This document shows positions 63,178-64,000 of a DNA stretch of 64,000 nucleotides, in pieces. The notes beneath the pieces are model-generated. The model ran no database searches and was not told the origin of the DNA. It worked only from the letters and a program-made list of their open reading frames with translations. A program made the position numbers and the translations under genes. The stretch comes from Bacillota bacterium (lineage in GTDB: Bacteria; Bacillota; Desulfotomaculia; Desulfotomaculales; VENG01). Position 1 is the stretch's first letter. Every line of letters starts with the position of its first letter. The stretch lies in assembly GCA_009711705.1 (NCBI GenBank), contig VENG01000018.1, forward strand, positions 37,879 through 101,878, written 5' to 3'.

Positions 63178-63874
63178 AACAGATTCTCCTTACTTTCTCA
63201 GTAGCTTCTTTTTCTTTTTCCGGTATCAGGTGAGAGTAAATGTCATAGGTGATTCTGATGCTGCTGTGGCCCAGGCGGTCAGATATATATTTTATATCGA
63301 TGCCGGCACCAAGTAGAAGGCTGGCGTGCGTATGGCGAAGGCAGTGGAATTTAAGTTTTGGTAGTTTTATATCCTTTAAGTATCTCGGGAACCAACTACT
63401 GACCGTATCAGGATGCAAAGCCTCTCCATTGCTTTGAGAAAAAACATAATGGTCCTCGGTTTGCGTTATCCCTTTGGAAAGAAGTTTTTCTTTTTGTTTT
63501 ATGTTGTGATGCCTTAGAACATCTACTACTTCCGATGAAATATCTATTGTTCGCCGGCTTTTTCTTTCGTGTATGAAAGGGAGCGTCTGACGGCTAATTT
63601 CCCCTCGTCAAGGTTGATGTCTTTCCACTGCAAGCCAAGCAGTTCACCGCGGCGGAGGCCGGTACGTATGGCGGTAAAAATAAGCGTGTAATTGTCCTTT
63701 ATTTTTCTTAGACTCCTTCAGTTTAATGCCATTAAAAAGGTTATATTCGAGTAGTTTTATTTGTTCGCTGTCCAGTATTGCAACTTCTTCTTTGATATCT
63801 GTATCATCATCGGGTGGCAGTGGCAGCTCCACCTGGTCGGATACATTTTTAAGCGTAAGCCTAAAAAGAAGCAA
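63161..63874 (-). pseudogene. Tyrosine integrase, truncated and with two frameshifts
   Basis: Stitched frames give, in order, ILDSEQIKLLEYNLF, TAIRTGLRRGELLGLQW (catalytic Arg), INLDEGKLAVRRSL, PFIHERKSRRTIDISSEVV, then HCLRHTHASLLLGAG, YISDRLGHSSIRITYDIYSH (catalytic His/Arg, His and Tyr). Frame breaks lie near 63704 (in an AT-run) and near 63580. The N-terminal arm-binding domain is missing at the right. So the integrase of the element at tRNA-Thr is probably inactive. Confidence 0.85.
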
Positions 63875-63889
63875 AAGAAAAATCAGAAG

Positions 63890-64000
63890 ATGAATTCTTC
63901 TAAGCCCGGCGTGGTTGAACGTTTGGTGAATAGGGTTTTAAAGTATGATAATTCCAAGCTCCCTGATAATCTGGAATCTACTTTAAACCATATCCTCAAG
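63890..64000 (+). CDS. Possible partial gene at the right edge
   Basis: From an ATG the frame stays open to the window end: MNSSKPGVVERLVNRVLKYD and onward, with lysine-rich sequence before the ATG. There is no ribosome site and no family match; it may be coincidence. Confidence 0.25.
   Translation, partial: MNSSKPGVVERLVNRVLKYDNSKLPDNLESTLNHILK

Overview
This window looks like the chromosome of a strictly anaerobic, spore-forming Firmicute of the Desulfotomaculum/Pelotomaculum (Peptococcaceae-type) group. The evidence is indirect but consistent: a Flx-Hdr electron-bifurcation operon, a formate dehydrogenase with NuoE/NuoF-like partners, a menaquinone-linked fumarate reductase/succinate dehydrogenase, the futalosine route to menaquinone, SpoVB- and GerW/YtfJ-type sporulation proteins, many TTG/GTG starts behind strong AGGAGG ribosome sites, and at least three in-frame UGA codons best read as selenocysteine. 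No 16S rRNA is present, so the species is not settled.

Layout. 1-5000: a diguanylate cyclase fragment, then a fusion of an [FeFe]-hydrogenase-like sensor with a CheA-type kinase, and its response regulator. 5000-8200 (minus): sdhCAB/frdCAB. 8600-12200 (minus): Mrp, two MinD-type ATPases with inserted ferredoxins, a NifX-like protein and a small unknown. 12400-30200: mixed housekeeping and sporulation genes (SpoVB-like flippase, two QueG-related Fe-S proteins, MFS exporter, adenine-deaminase-like enzyme, GerW, sirtuin, TsaD, a radical SAM-PDZ protein, ACT protein, 5-formyl-THF cyclo-ligase). 30300-36500: NuoE/NuoF-like proteins, an Fe-S subunit and a selenocysteine formate dehydrogenase. 36700-44800: acyl-CoA synthetase, threonine synthase, a structured leader with attenuator, and two MoeA genes, separated by copies of a roughly 0.4-kb intergenic repeat. 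45400-49100: V4R/ATC-hydrolase-like protein, methyltransferase, mqnB-mqnD and a decayed small gene. 49270-56020 (minus): hdrCBA-flxDCBA, with selenocysteine in both HdrA and FlxD. 56190-62500: fdhD, mogA, CIRCE-groESL, cysK, EamA transporter, ogt. 62560-64000: tRNA-Thr with remnants of an integrated element, including a broken integrase.

How it fits together. Formate dehydrogenase, its NADH-type partner subunits, FdhD, MogA and the MoeA proteins make one formate/molybdopterin (or tungstopterin) module. Flx-Hdr would couple NADH oxidation to ferredoxin and a disulfide acceptor. Fumarate reductase and the futalosine genes provide the menaquinone branch. Selenium links the modules: three redox proteins depend on UGA recoding, and ordinary gene calling would break each of them into pieces. 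The sensory hydrogenase at the left end could report H2 or redox state to a phosphorelay, possibly together with c-di-GMP.
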